From Trametopsis cervina (lineage: Eukaryota; Basidiomycota; Agaricomycetes; Polyporales; Irpicaceae), in assembly GCA_022385755.1 (NCBI GenBank), contig MU278364.1, positions 1-64,000 on the forward strand: a stretch of DNA of 64,000 nt. Reading direction: 5' to 3'. The translations under genes were made by a program, and so were the position numbers. The notes beneath the pieces were generated by a model. That model ran no database searches and was not told where the DNA came from. It worked only from the letters and a program-made list of their open reading frames with translations. Positions within the stretch are counted from its first letter, which is position 1, and every line of letters starts with the position of its first letter. This document shows, piece by piece, positions 18,977 through 30,573 of this stretch.

Positions 18977-20900
18977 GGCTATGGAGGATATTCTGGATAG
19001 ATAAGTGGGTGGTTGTAACAAGAGTCGCTTGATCTCAGGGCTATCGCGAAGCGGATTGCTTTTATCTATCATCTGTGTATACTTGTTTGCATCAGCGCCA
19101 GGCGGGACACTGCCGGATTAGGTAAGGAGCGTGAATTGTGCGCCCAGCCACTCCAAAAAATCGCTCATCCAGAAACTCCCGCCTATTCACATGCTGGCTC
19201 CAGTAGTAGGCGCCATTAGAACATGTGGTGACGGTGGCATTGTCAACAGTGAGACTAGCCGTCTACGATGTAGGTTTGAGTTGAACCTGTTCAATAGTGA
19301 CGGAAAGCCGCTTCTCGGACACAACTGCAAAGTTGACACAGAGCCGCGGTCCGCTGACCACGTGTGCTAACTACGCACTTGAGGAGAACTTGCCATAAGG
19401 GTATCGCAGCGCATTACTGAGGCTGACTCCGGGTTACGGACCCAGTTCATTATCGTGCATAACTACGAGACAATGCGTACTACGCGTACAAAAGATGACG
19501 CGCCAACATGCCTTCAGGTGTCTCCTTTGAGGGACCACAGGAGATGTAAGGCGGTATCGGAATGACATTATAGCCACGTCTCTTTGAGATGTCTCATGAT
19601 TCCAGACACAGGAACGCACCTAATTTTGACCCGATCCACCGGTGGAGATATGTCTTCTACGCCACAGTTACGTGAGGACTGAACAATGGGAGTACACACA
19701 CTCATATCTACTTGTTTCGATGTTTGCAACTACGCCTTTGATGTGCACAAGATGTCAATGTGCTATGTGGCACTAGGTTACGTCTAGCGGCACAGAAAAC
19801 CGCGCCGCATGTCCCGTTCAAACGAGTGTGGTCAGCAGGACGGAAGCCACTGTTTATATATATCGCTGTTCGAGACCGAAGCGATGGACTTACCACCCCT
19901 CTCGGCTCTGTGAAACGCGTAGAGCGTACAGCTTACAGACATGATCTATCAAGAATGCAGGTAAGATCACGGTACTGGCTCATGGTATTAGGATTATGTC
20001 ATACCTATGCCTGTGAACCCACCCCTCAGACGCTTTTATAAACCATATCCAGCGCCAAGATTGTAGACATGGTCTGCTATACGTAAAGTCTTCCGCATTT
20101 TCTATACTTACGCAGAACACGCCGTCCCACGCAGATAAGGTCTGTTTACGCAGCAGCGTCATTGCCTTCGCACGGTAGCATCTGCCGCGTGCGTATAGCT
20201 CACGTGAAGCACATATGTTATTCGATGCATAGTGAGCCTGCGAAATGCTGTTCGTGCGAGGCAAGCTCTGGATATGCGGATCAGTCACCACCAATCATGC
20301 TAAGAGTCGTTTTAGGCCAGCTACAGGCGCACCTCCAGACATGCGACCGACTTGAGCGGCCTCGCGGCACCAACGAGTTGTGCCCCGAGTCAACCTCGCA
20401 AAGAGGGATCAAGTGGGCCCACTCATCTGACGCAGGAAACAAAAATCATTTGTGTCTGGTAGAGGCAGCTCAAAAGCCTGCAGTACCGTATCTCGACATA
20501 CCCTCGCACACAAACAATCATTTGTTCGCGAAGATACGTCTTGGTACGAACATGTAGGAAGGCCACGTCGGATGATTATCGTAGGTACGCTCCTCCCGCG
20601 CTGCAACATGGGGGCTGGCATAAACGTGTGGACCTGGGTGGTGGTGTTATCTGAATGCACTATTAACGTGGCTTCGTGCAGGCAAGGAACAAATATGCCC
20701 ATCATATCTCCGACTGTCACAAAGGCACAGCCAATATTATGATTGGGCTCATCAACATGCGACGTCACCGTGGCCGTTTGCCCTGTCTCTTGAGCCAGAT
20801 TTCGACAATTGTATTTCTGCAATGTGTGAATGGGAGGCTGGCCAGACTCTTGTGGACCTCGGCTGGGGAAGCTAACACGGGCTGATCGCCACTGTCGACT
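18977..20900. other. Gene-free stretch upstream of metallothionein 3
   Basis: About 1.9 kb. It contains the metallothionein 3 promoter (GATAAAAGC, 19058-19066, minus). Around 19201-19270 the minus strand reads an acceptor-like TCGTAG and then TASLTVDNATVTTCSNGA, faintly like the middle exon of metallothionein 1 or 2 but lacking its cysteines. Otherwise nothing recognised. Confidence 0.35.
19058..19066 (-). promoter_or_regulatory. Putative TATA box of metallothionein 3
   Basis: GATAAAAGC on the minus strand, 81 nt upstream of the start codon, identical in sequence and close in position to the element of metallothionein 1. Confidence 0.5.
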
Positions 20901-20920
20901 CGTGGGCAGTAAGACGCAGA

Positions 20921-20965
20921 TTGCACTTGTTTGTGCAGGTGTTACAGCACACTTACAGCGAACAA
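20921..20965 (-). pseudogene. Decayed metallothionein copy
   Basis: Minus strand 20957-20965 reads TTGTTCGCT followed by GTAAGT, matching ATGTTCGCT|GTGAGT of metallothionein 2 but with the start ATG changed to TTG. Directly beyond, 20948-20929 reads GCTGTAACACCTGCACAAAC, which matches 18 of 20 bases of the metallothionein 2 middle exon (GCTGCAACACCTGCACCAAC). The body of intron 1 and the front of exon 2 are missing. This is an internally deleted relic of a fourth gene copy. Confidence 0.6.
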
Positions 20966-21293
20966 TCCAGATAGCAGTATCGCTTGTAAGCTGCGTATCG
21001 AATGAATGAACGATGCAATTTGCCAGCTTACTGTGCTTATTGAGGATGCGGAAGAACAGTGTCTCGAGCCGAGCTACGTGATTTACTCAGGCTTTTACAG
21101 TGACTTACAGTGAAGCGCGCTCGGCAAGTTGCGGATGTGCCTCGTGTTTGCAATGAGGTGCCCTCAAGGCAAAGGGTTACTCGCTCGCAGGACTTCTTCA
21201 TCTCTGGCCTCTTCACTCGACTATCTCTCCTCTTCCCCTCCCTCGAGGGCCCACATATCTCTGCGTTGAGTGCTCGCATTCATCGCGATCACC

Positions 21294-24200
21294 ATGGACC
21301 CAATCACCAGCAGAGACAACCTCTTTTCTCGTGGGCCATCTCCACCTCCTTCAGGACACCAGCCTTTCCAGGTGAACGCTCCGACTCAGCAGCCCGAGCA
21401 ACAGCCCGCTGCCTCACCATCTCAGCGCGAAACAAACACGACGGCTAACAATGCCCTCGAATCGCTTTTCCACAATCTCACCGCGCCGGCGCCCTCTGAA
21501 GTGAGCCCTCAGCTTCCCGCTGCAGTGCCCAATGCTTTCCAGGCTCCCGCGGATGTGCCTCAATCTGGCCCTGCCACTCCAGCTTCCGTGAACGCTGGAT
21601 CTGTTTCTTCATCTCATTCCGCCCCAATCCACGCGACTGCAGATAGGCAGAATGCGTTATTATCTTTATTAGGTGCTGTGTCATCTCCAACAATTTCCAC
21701 CACCGCAAACACTCAGCCTCTGGGTGGTGCTATCACCCCACAACAAGTCCCGACCCCTCCGGGTTCGGCACCAAGAGTTCCAGTCATGAACAGCGAGTCG
21801 CAGGGGAAGTTTTTGCTCGAGCAGTTGATGTCAGGGTGAGTGTTCGACAATAGTACGATTGGCGCGAGTGGATCATTCTGCAACCCACAAATCCCACATT
21901 ACAACTTTACTGACCATTACGCTCCCATCTACAGTGCCAAGTTCAGCAACGAGGCACAGCCGCCACCTTATTCCGTTGGTTCAGTAGCCTCGGGAGGCTC
22001 TCCGAACTATTTGCCCTCTCACCTGGAGCCTCAAGCGCAGGCTTCTGCAGAATTCTATGGAGACAACAACTCCTTCAGTTCTCTCGACCCGACACCTTCC
22101 AACGAGACCGCTCCAACACAACAGTCTCAACAGCGCCCACCTTCGCCAGGACGAAGGTCGATGTTTGATTTCGTTTCTCCTTTCGACGCCCTCTCGACTC
22201 CTCCTACCTCTCAACAACCGAAGAGGAAGCCTGTACCACCTCAGTCTTCGAACGCACCTAGTACTCCTGACGAGTCGTCTTCTTGGGCCGCTATTTCGAT
22301 GGATCCCAAGCGCAAGTCCGTCGAAAACCTGATGGACCAGCTGACGAGAGGACAAGGGCCTCTGGCTCCCCCCGCTCAGTCTATCACTGCCCAGTTCGAC
22401 CCCTACGGACCACTGGAGGATCTTACTCCTCAAGTAGAGCCAGCCAGGTCGCGTCCTCTGCCGCCACAGCCCATTCAGCAGGGTTCATCTTCGCCGCGCG
22501 CGTCGCCCCCCAAACCGGTTGTGCAAGCTCGTCAGCAGCGACGATCTGCGGACTCTCCTGTTGGGCCTCCGAGTGTGAACAGTTATCAAAGCGCTCCAAA
22601 GGACAATAACCAGCTCGCCCCTGGACCTTTCCGCCAGGAAGTTCGTGGCAAGGGTCAAGGACAGAAGGGTAAAACTAGCCCGAGGTATGTGGTTGATTCC
22701 GTCAACACTTGGGTAGTTTACTCACGATAATGTTTTAGCGTGACACAGCAGACGATCGTCTTTGATGTCTCTCAGCCTCTTGATGAGGTTCAGGCACCGC
22801 ACGACGCTGTGAAGTCGACCGCAATTGCGTTGGTCAAGGTAGATTCCACCTTCTTACCCGGAAGCACCATTGGAGCAACTCATTGGGTTGCCTACGCCAT
22901 GACGAAAGGTGAGCTCGTCTCTACCTCCCGTTATCACAGTACTAAAATACGCGTTATAGGGCGTGTTAGGGTTATCTCCCGATCTAGTGGAGATCGTACT
23001 TTGCTTCAGCTCCCTCCTGTGTTCGCGCCTTCTGTCGCCGTCAGTGATATGTCTGTTCATGGCAACAGACTGGCGGGTGTGACCTCCGACGGAGGACTGG
23101 TCGTCTGGGAACTTCCAGAGGTCATCAGAGACGATGTGGCGTGAGTACGCCGCGCTCATTTTATTGGACGGTATCCTGATCATATTCTTACAGAGGCAAA
23201 TTGGTGCTCTGCGTCCTTCCTGCTACCGATTTCGACCCTCTTCATGCGGTAAAATGGCATCCAAGAGAGCCAGATCTGATCGCTGTTGCATCCGAGACAA
23301 ACGTATTCCTCATCAACATTGCTGACGCCTTCCATGCGTTCGGAGGCGAGGCTGTCTCTCAGTCTGAACTCCAGCGAGTCGGACAGCTCTTCGCGGCGTC
23401 ATCTGTAAGCAACCATTATTATGTATGCCTGTAATGCTCTTTAACGCGCCCTGACAGCCTATCATCGCCTTCGACTTCGACGTGCCTCGCTCTGCGCTGG
23501 CCACCATCTCTGAGGACTCCACGCTGACGATGTGGAACATACGCGACAAGCTTCCCTTCTGGTCGCATCGGATCCGCGGCGATGATATGCCGTCGTCGCT
23601 GACCTTCGTTGATGGCGGCGTTGTCATCGGTCGCAGAAACGGAACTGTGTTCCAGCTTCTGACAGTTATGGGCAGGAACGTGCTATCCACGATTCATTTC
23701 GTGAACGGCTCGGGCGATGACCCGGACATGTTCGGGCATGTCAACTACGATGCCAGGATTCAGACCCTTTGGATTGCCAACAACCGCCGAGAGAGTATGA
23801 TCGCTTTCCGCCTGAACTTCGACGTCTCGACGCCGTCTCCCGGAGGTGAAGAGGTTCGCGGACCGTTCTTCGATCAAGTCGTCGAGTTCGCGGGACCTAA
23901 GCCTACGATTCACTTCGTCATCCTCACTGCCCACGCAGACCCACACGGCACCGAGGCTCAGGCCGCCTGCGTTGCAGCCAAAGTTCCTCCCGGCGACTTG
24001 GCTCTGGTTGCATTCGCCGTTCATTCTAGCGGAGTCGACCAGATCCTCATCCGCAAGGAGTGGTTTACCTCTGCTCTAGCCAGTACACCTGAGAAGTTCC
24101 CGACATATGCTGCCCCGGCTCCTCAAGCTGAGCAGAGAGGTGCACGTCAGCAGCAGTTCTTCGTTCCCCCAGCGCCGCAGGCTGTCCCACATCCTGCCCC

Positions 24201-26071
24201 AGTACAGTCCGCACCAGTCAGGCCAAAGACTCCTCCTGAGGAGGACCTCGAGGGCATCGATTCTCGCGAAGATGGACGTGTGCAGGAGTTCAAAGGCAGA
24301 GGCCAAAAGGGCAAGAACGCAGGATGGAAGAACAACAACAACAACAATGAGGAGGGTAACAGCAAGGAGAGAGACGTCAAGGGCAAGGCGGTAGACACTA
24401 GCGCCGCTGATTCGCCACTTGCAGTCGTCTTAACGAAGGAGATCAAGAAGGTCGAGGAGAGTCTCCATAACCGCATCGGTAGGATGCTCGGTAAGGAGCT
24501 CGACAGGCAACGTGAGTTCTTCATTCATTGCATCTGCTATCATTGTTTGCTAACCTCGTATTAGAACAACGTCTCGAGGATGCTCGCGTCAACGAACAAG
24601 CTGCTGATCTCACCCGGCAGGAGAAGATCCTCAAGCTCATCTCAACTGAGTTGACGAGGAACACGACCCGTGTGGTTGAGATGGCTGTCAAGTCGGAAGT
24701 GCAGAACTCTGTACTCCCCGCGCTCGAGAACATTACGAAGGCAGAGGTCAAGTCTGCGCTGAACAACCAGATTGCCAAGGGACTTGCAGACTCGATGAAG
24801 CAGGTACGTCTTTCCAGTTCATCGTCATCTTCCCCATCTCATACTTTCGTCAGAATCTTCCCAATGAGATCGAACGTCTTCTCCTGCGCCCTGATGTCTC
24901 GAACCACATCGCGCGTACGTTCTCGTCAGCAGTGACACCACTCGTTGAGAAGCAGGTCAAGGAAACCATCACGAAGAGTCTCATCCCTGCGTATACTCAG
25001 CAGTCATCGACCATGCATCAGGAGCTGTCGAGAGAGATTCATTCTGAGATCCTGAACCTGAAGAAGGAGGTTATAACCTGGCAGAGTGAAGCTCTTCGCG
25101 GCCAAGAGGTACGTGACTTGTGCGGTAAGAAGCACTCAAAGCTGATATAGTTTTTGTCTCAGACTCTCATTCGTGAACTCGAGCAATCTGTCCGCCTGCT
25201 ATCGGACCAGATCAAGTACATGTCGATGAACATGAACCAACAACAGCAAAATCATCCAGCGTCTCGTGGTTCCCCTGTCGCGTCAGGTAGCGGGCAGCAT
25301 CAGCAAAGCAATCTCAGCCAACTGCTCCGTCAGCCTCATATGGCTCCTGTTTCTCAGCAATCTTCGAATTATGGCCCAAGTCACGGACCCTATCCTCTCC
25401 AATCTCAGCAGGCAACCGCTCCTCCCTCTTGGTTTACGTCGAATATTGCCGCTCCTCAAGCGTCTCATCCCGCTGCACCTCCTCCCGTTCCCGCTCAATC
25501 TCAAAACATGAATAATTTGAACCGCACACCACCGCTCCTCCCACAGCAGTCAGAAGAGTGGGATGACACCTATCTTGCTGTGCTCGGCTCCCAGGACACT
25601 CGTCAGCTGCGTGAGTTACTCGCAAGGTCAAATCCGGATAGCATCATGCCTTTGGGAGGAGGTGGACCTCTCTCTCAAGCCGTCGTTCTCACCCTCGTAC
25701 ACCGAGTAAGTTGTCCAGCCAAGTGCTAAAACGTATGATGGTCTAACACATGTACTTCTAGCTCGCCGCTATGATTGGTGAGATACCTCCTTCTGATGAA
25801 TCGTTCAAGTCGTCCTTGTGGTGGCTGCAACGCGCGTCTGCGACTCTCAACACTAGTGTAAGTGACCAAGTTGCGAAATCGTTTCCTATTACTCACTCGG
25901 AGCTTCTAGGATCCTCTCATCTCGCCATACGTCTCGCGTGTCATGCCCAGTGTTCAGCAGATGCTGAACACCACGAAGCAACGTCTTGCCATTCTCCCTA
26001 CCAGCCCTCTCATCGACACCGCTCGCACCATCTCCGATGTCCAGGACATGCTCTCGAGGAAACCTCTCTAA
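21294..26071 (+). CDS. EDC4: EDC4/Ge-1-like mRNA decapping scaffold
   Basis: Eleven exons keep frame (21294-21835, 21935-22684, 22739-22908, 22960-23140, 23194-23404, 23458-24511, 24565-24803, 24854-25108, 25163-25705, 25762-25857, 25910-26071), 1400 residues. Order: a Pro/Ser/Gln-rich disordered N-terminus of about 430 residues; a WD40-like beta-propeller (KSTAIALVKVDS, GGLVVWELPEV, HAVKWHPREPDLIAVASETN, STLTMWNIRDKLPFW); a low-complexity acidic/Asn linker; a long helical coiled-coil region (KVEESLHNRIGRMLGKELD, SRQEKIL-like); and a C-terminal helical domain ending QDMLSRKPL. This is the layout of animal EDC4 and fission yeast Pdc1, P-body scaffolds that bring Dcp2 and Edc3 together. The ATG at 21294 has a good context (ATCACCATGG). 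Confidence 0.85.
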
Positions 26072-26801
26072 ACCATGCGTTATTTTGGCTTCGCCGCTCA
26101 ATCTCACCGGATACCTCGGACTCGATTTACCTCAAGCGTCACGTACCTCATATCCCATCGCTAGTGTTCACCGAGTGACACTATCAGGGATCTCTATCTC
26201 GTCACGGGAGAGACTGGATCCCGCCCTTCTGTGCCTGCCATGACTACCGCCAACAGCTCGTCAGGATACGACGCCGCGCGGAACGACTCTCTAATGATTT
26301 GCCGCGCTCAGCAGCCTCAAACCCCAAAAAGAAAATAATTCCTTACGAGAAAATTCGCAGTAAGCCAAAGTGCTATATACTATCGAAAAAATTGTTGTTC
26401 TGTTTCACTTCTCTTGCACCCATCCAATGTTGTTCACACGTCTTTTTTTTTCGTTATACCGTCACGCAAGAATGCTCCCACTGTAGCCCAATTTCCTGTT
26501 ATTTTCCACGATTGAACGACTCTTGATGATTCGAATGTCTTACGCTCGTTTTGCTTTCTTCGCATGGTTTGCTGGTAGCTAGAAGCTCTCGTACAATTTC
26601 CTGTCGACTATTGTTGTATCTCGCAATCTTGATATTCTTCTTGTTTCAATCCTTACGCTGCTGGAGTACAGTATAGCGAGGCTCGCCGAAAGTGGCTCAA
26701 GGGCGCTCGGCGTAGGGACGCTTTGTGGCGTCGGTCAGATATCCGCAAAAGGAAGTGCTGCTGGTGAAGACCTCTACTCTCCTCACTTCTCTCACTCGCC
26801 A
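26072..26801. other. Intergenic stretch
   Basis: About 730 bp containing the 3' untranslated region of the EDC4-like gene (AT-rich, with a run of T at about 26443-26451) and the promoter of the WD40 gene. No supported gene. Confidence 0.45.
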
Positions 26802-28470
26802 ATGTCAAAGCCACAGCCTCCAGATAAGTCTAGCTTCCTACGCGCAGAAGCAGAGCTTGCTCTTGAAGAGGTATCGTTGACATTATCGAATCCTGGTCTG
26901 CATGTACCCACGATCTTAGTGGTAGGCTCGCAAAGCGAAAGCAGAACGCATCAAGGAGCTTGGATCGCCTATCCAGCTGGCTGGCGTCGCCCTTAATCTG
27001 CATGTGCGAGGGAGGTATGCGTGGATAGCAGAGAACACAGCTGTGGTGAGGAAAGTCGATCTGGAAGTGAGTGGGCTCCTTTGGGTAACGTTGAGCGAGA
27101 ATGCGACGTGAACTGTCAGGCAGACGGGCAAAACTTCACAATTATTCAGAGGACATACCGCGCCTCTTACGGCGCTGACTTTCTGTGACAAAATAAGGGG
27201 GTCCGGGGACGAAAAGCTCTTGATCAGCGGGTCATGGGACAAGGTGAGTTGTCGTGGTCCATTGTGCAGAACGTCGTATGGTTTACTGTAGGATACAGTC
27301 AATCAAGATTTGGGACTCAGAGGTCTGTATTCATTCCATTCTCCTTGCTCGTTGTGGACTGATCTCTATTCAAGACAAAGAAACTGATTTCCACGACCGA
27401 CGCTCACGATGATTTCGTGAAATTCTTACTTGTCATACCTTCCATCAACGTGCTGGTGTCGAGTAGCTCGGATAAAATTGTACGATTCTGGTGCGTATCT
27501 CTGCTACTTCCTTCCCATGCATCTACGTCTAACTGACCTGCATAGGGACCTAACAACACTCGAAGAAGGGAAACCGCTGAAATCCTCAGGATCTATATCA
27601 GCCCATTCCCGTCCCGTAGAAGCGATCGTCATCGGTCCCTCAACAGCTACAACGGCGATCTTGTACACAGGAGACACGATGGGCATTATCAAGTCTTGGG
27701 AGATCGAAAAGGAGGACGGGCCTTTCCCCAGATGGCACGCGACGCTCAAAGCCGAGTTCACGCATCATCGCACGAAGATCTGCGAGATGCTCTACGGAAA
27801 CGGGCAGCTCTGGACTGGTCTGTCCCTATCTCTATGTCCTGCTCTCGTGCTATTGAGCTGACTACGGACGATCCTTGTTATATATTCTTAGGATCCGCGG
27901 ATGACACAGTGCAGGTGCACGACGACCCGCCCGTGCAGCGCAAATCCGGCGACCGCCCGATGCCGCCCATCACACACCCGACAGCCGTGCGCGCTATCCT
28001 GCCCCTCTCGCTCACACTACTCGCCGAGCCGTACCTGCTCACCGGCTCTGGCGACATCATCCGCGCGTACGACATTTCTTCGCCGGACGAGCCGGAGTTG
28101 CTGGGCGAGATCGACGCGCACTGGCACGACGTTACGGCGCTCCGGCTGTGGATGCGCAAGTCGCCTGTGCTGGATGCGCAGGGTAAGAAGACAGAGCATG
28201 TGGTCGTTGAGCCGTGGGTTGTGAGCGCAAGTTTGGATGGGACGTTGAGGAAGTGGCGGCTGACAGGTATGCTGTTGTTCTCTTGCGGAATGTAAGAAAA
28301 GGACTTATTATCTGGTAGATTTGTTGCAACCCGCAGCAGCGGCAGCCGCTGTGAAGGAGAAGCCCGCACCTGTGCCCGTTGAGGCTGAGAAGCCTATTGA
28401 GGAGGGAGCTCCTTTCGGTATGACTGAGGATGAGGAAAGGGAATTGGCGGAGCTGATGGATTCGGATTGA
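26802..28470 (+). CDS. WD40-repeat protein
   Basis: Eight exons keep frame (26802-26870, 26926-27066, 27124-27243, 27299-27322, 27375-27490, 27546-27817, 27892-28266, 28319-28470), 422 residues. After a helical N-terminus come WD repeats: KTSQLFRGHTAPLTALTF then KLLISGSWDKSIKIWDSE, FVKFLLVIPSINVLVSSSSD then KIVRFWDL, and a last blade VVSASLDGTLRKWRL. The C-terminus is Ala/Lys/Glu-rich and acidic (EEGAPFGMTEDEERELAELM). The 24-nt exon 4 completes one WD blade. WD40 folds are interaction platforms; I cannot name the orthologue. It is co-oriented with the EDC4-like gene. Confidence 0.85.
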
Positions 28471-28662
28471 GCAAACGCAAGCAATCGCTAACCTGTATAA
28501 CATATAACCTACGAAACACAAGTGAACCGGCACACCAACAAACCTCATTCTTGGGTCGGGATACAAACAAGTCACACGCGTGATATAGAACCAGATTGAT
28601 ACGTAACAAAACGCAAGACCATCCTCGAGAAATTAAAGAGCCGGAGTACCATCAGATACAAA

Positions 28663-30264
28663 CTAGAGCTTGCTTTTGGTCCCGGGAGTTGTTGGAAGTA
28701 TGTAGCCCGCAGACTGAGTAAGATACACTTTGGCTGTGTCTACCATCTCATCGACACTGCCAAACGAGATGAGTCGTGTGACATGCTCACTGAAGAGAGC
28801 AGACTTACATGTCTTTCGCTGGTTTGATGTCCTGTATGCCAAAGACCGGGAGTGTGAGCGCTGAGATTTCGGATAGGAAGGCGTAGACTTACGTTAATCG
28901 CGCCAGCAACCTTACCCATAAGCCCTACGAACGTATACAGCGTCAGTATCGTTGTTTTCACTCGACAGTAGGAATATGAAGCATACAGGCTATTCCAGGT
29001 AAAGATTTCTCTGGGTGCGACTGAAGCTCGACGTCGTGCGGGATCTTCCCCTCCGAGGTCAGCTTAGCGATGTCTGCCTGCCGGGTCCGCTCCCTATCAC
29101 GCGAAGTTCACAATGAGTATAATTCGGCACGGGTGATCTCTATGTGATGGGGAAACACAACGTACCATTCATCAACGTAGGGAGTTCGCCTGACGCTGAG
29201 CGGGCGGCCGGAGTAGATGAGAGTACGGACTGTGTCATCGTACCCAGCAGAGACGATCTGCTCCTTGTGCTTGGGCGGCGCACCGGCTTCCTCGCTGGCA
29301 ACGAAACGAGTTCCAACCCAAACTCCTGCCGCACCGTAACTTCCCCGAGTTAGGGCACGCGCATATATCTGAACAAGACGATGCGAAACTCACGCAAGCG
29401 AGGCAGCGAGACCGCGTCCGTCGGCAATACCGCCCGCAGCAACGACCATGACCGGCTCGCCCGTCAGCGGGGACTTCGCGTTCTTGCAGATGTCTACACA
29501 CGCAGGAATTAGCACGGAGAAAGGTGTGTCTCCCGTGTGTCCACCGCCCTCGCCGCCCTGGGCGCCGATGATGTCGACACCTTGTGCAAGGGCCTTGGCT
29601 ACGTGTTTAGGGTGACCAACCATGCTATAAATCATGTTCATGTTATTGCCTCTGCTGACAGCCATTAGACGTAAACTTACTTCATGACAACGATGCCGGC
29701 TGCATGCAGCTTGTCGACCATCTCTTTGGGCGGGACGCCGACCGCGCACACGAAGAGGGCAGCCTTGTTCTTGATGATCACGTCCGTCAGTTCAGGCAGT
29801 TGCCCGCCCGTGTAGTCATACTAGGGGGGAGGGTAAACGTTCATGTGATACTCGGCACCACTGGGGACATACATTCGTCTTTCTCGCACTGCCGCCGACT
29901 TGGGGAATGAGCAAGTCGACTCCGAATGGCGCGTTCTTGTCTTCAAGGTGCTCTTTGATCTCGTCTATCGACTTCTGCAGCATCTTGGGGCTTTGGCGAA
30001 GGCCACCTATTACTCCGATACCGCCTACATTCCAAGTCCTGTGAGACAACAGATTGCGAGCCGCATAACCGGCACTGCTCACCTGCGTTGGTGACTGCAG
30101 CGGCCAACTTGGGACCGGCGGCGACGTTCATACCTACGACATATATTGAACATCTACTCATACTGATAATTATGGTGCTCCGACATACCCGCAAGCATAA
30201 CGGGATGATTTATGCTGAACAGCTTGGTGAGCGGTGTGGAGAATACTGGCGGTGAGGACGGCAT
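28663..30264 (-). CDS. Nitronate monooxygenase family (2-nitropropane dioxygenase), peroxisomal
   Basis: Multi-exon minus-strand gene starting at the ATG at 30264 (MPSSPPVFSTPLTKLF). FMN-dependent TIM-barrel signatures: HPVMLAGM, GGIGVIGGLRQ, FGVDLLIPQVGGSARKTN, GQLPELTDVIIKNKAALFV, MNMVGHPKHVAKALAQGVD, the phosphate-binding GAQGGEGGGHTGDTPF, and MVVAAGGIADGRGLAASLAY. Members oxidise alkyl nitronates such as propionate-3-nitronate with FMN and O2. The last residues are GTKSKL followed by the stop, a textbook peroxisomal PTS1 signal. It is head-to-head with HCCS over about 310 bp. Inner exon ends not all fixed. Confidence 0.9.
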
Positions 30265-30573
30265 GACTGGAGGAGGGGAGGAGGGTGAGGAGAGAAGTGC
30301 GGGGACATGCTTGCTCCCGCTGCCAGGTCTTATAGTATCACGAGTTTGCCTGGGACTGGGACGCAGTGATGATGGTGAGACGTGCGAGAGTACTGTCACC
30401 GGACATGAATCAGATGCCAGTGAATGCCGGTTCTACTCTTGCCATCAGATGCGCCTCCCGACGCTCCCCGAAATGGCAACTGGGCGCTGAATCTCCCTGG
30501 TGCAAATACTGACTGGTCACCTTCTCTTCTTCTGCGTTCTAACACGCGGGCCTACCACTCGATTTCAGCAGCC
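30265..30573. promoter_or_regulatory. Head-to-head promoter (NMO / HCCS)
   Basis: About 310 bp between two divergent start codons. The plus-strand frame remains open from an upstream ATG at 30424 into HCCS, so a longer N-terminus with 50 extra residues is formally possible, but the ATG at 30574 begins the conserved CPV region. Confidence 0.4.

Noticed and set aside
13233..21293. Mating-type (HD) locus or transposon in the gene-sparse island
   Set aside because: No homeodomain, pheromone CAAX, MIP neighbour, transposase, reverse transcriptase or terminal repeats were visible.
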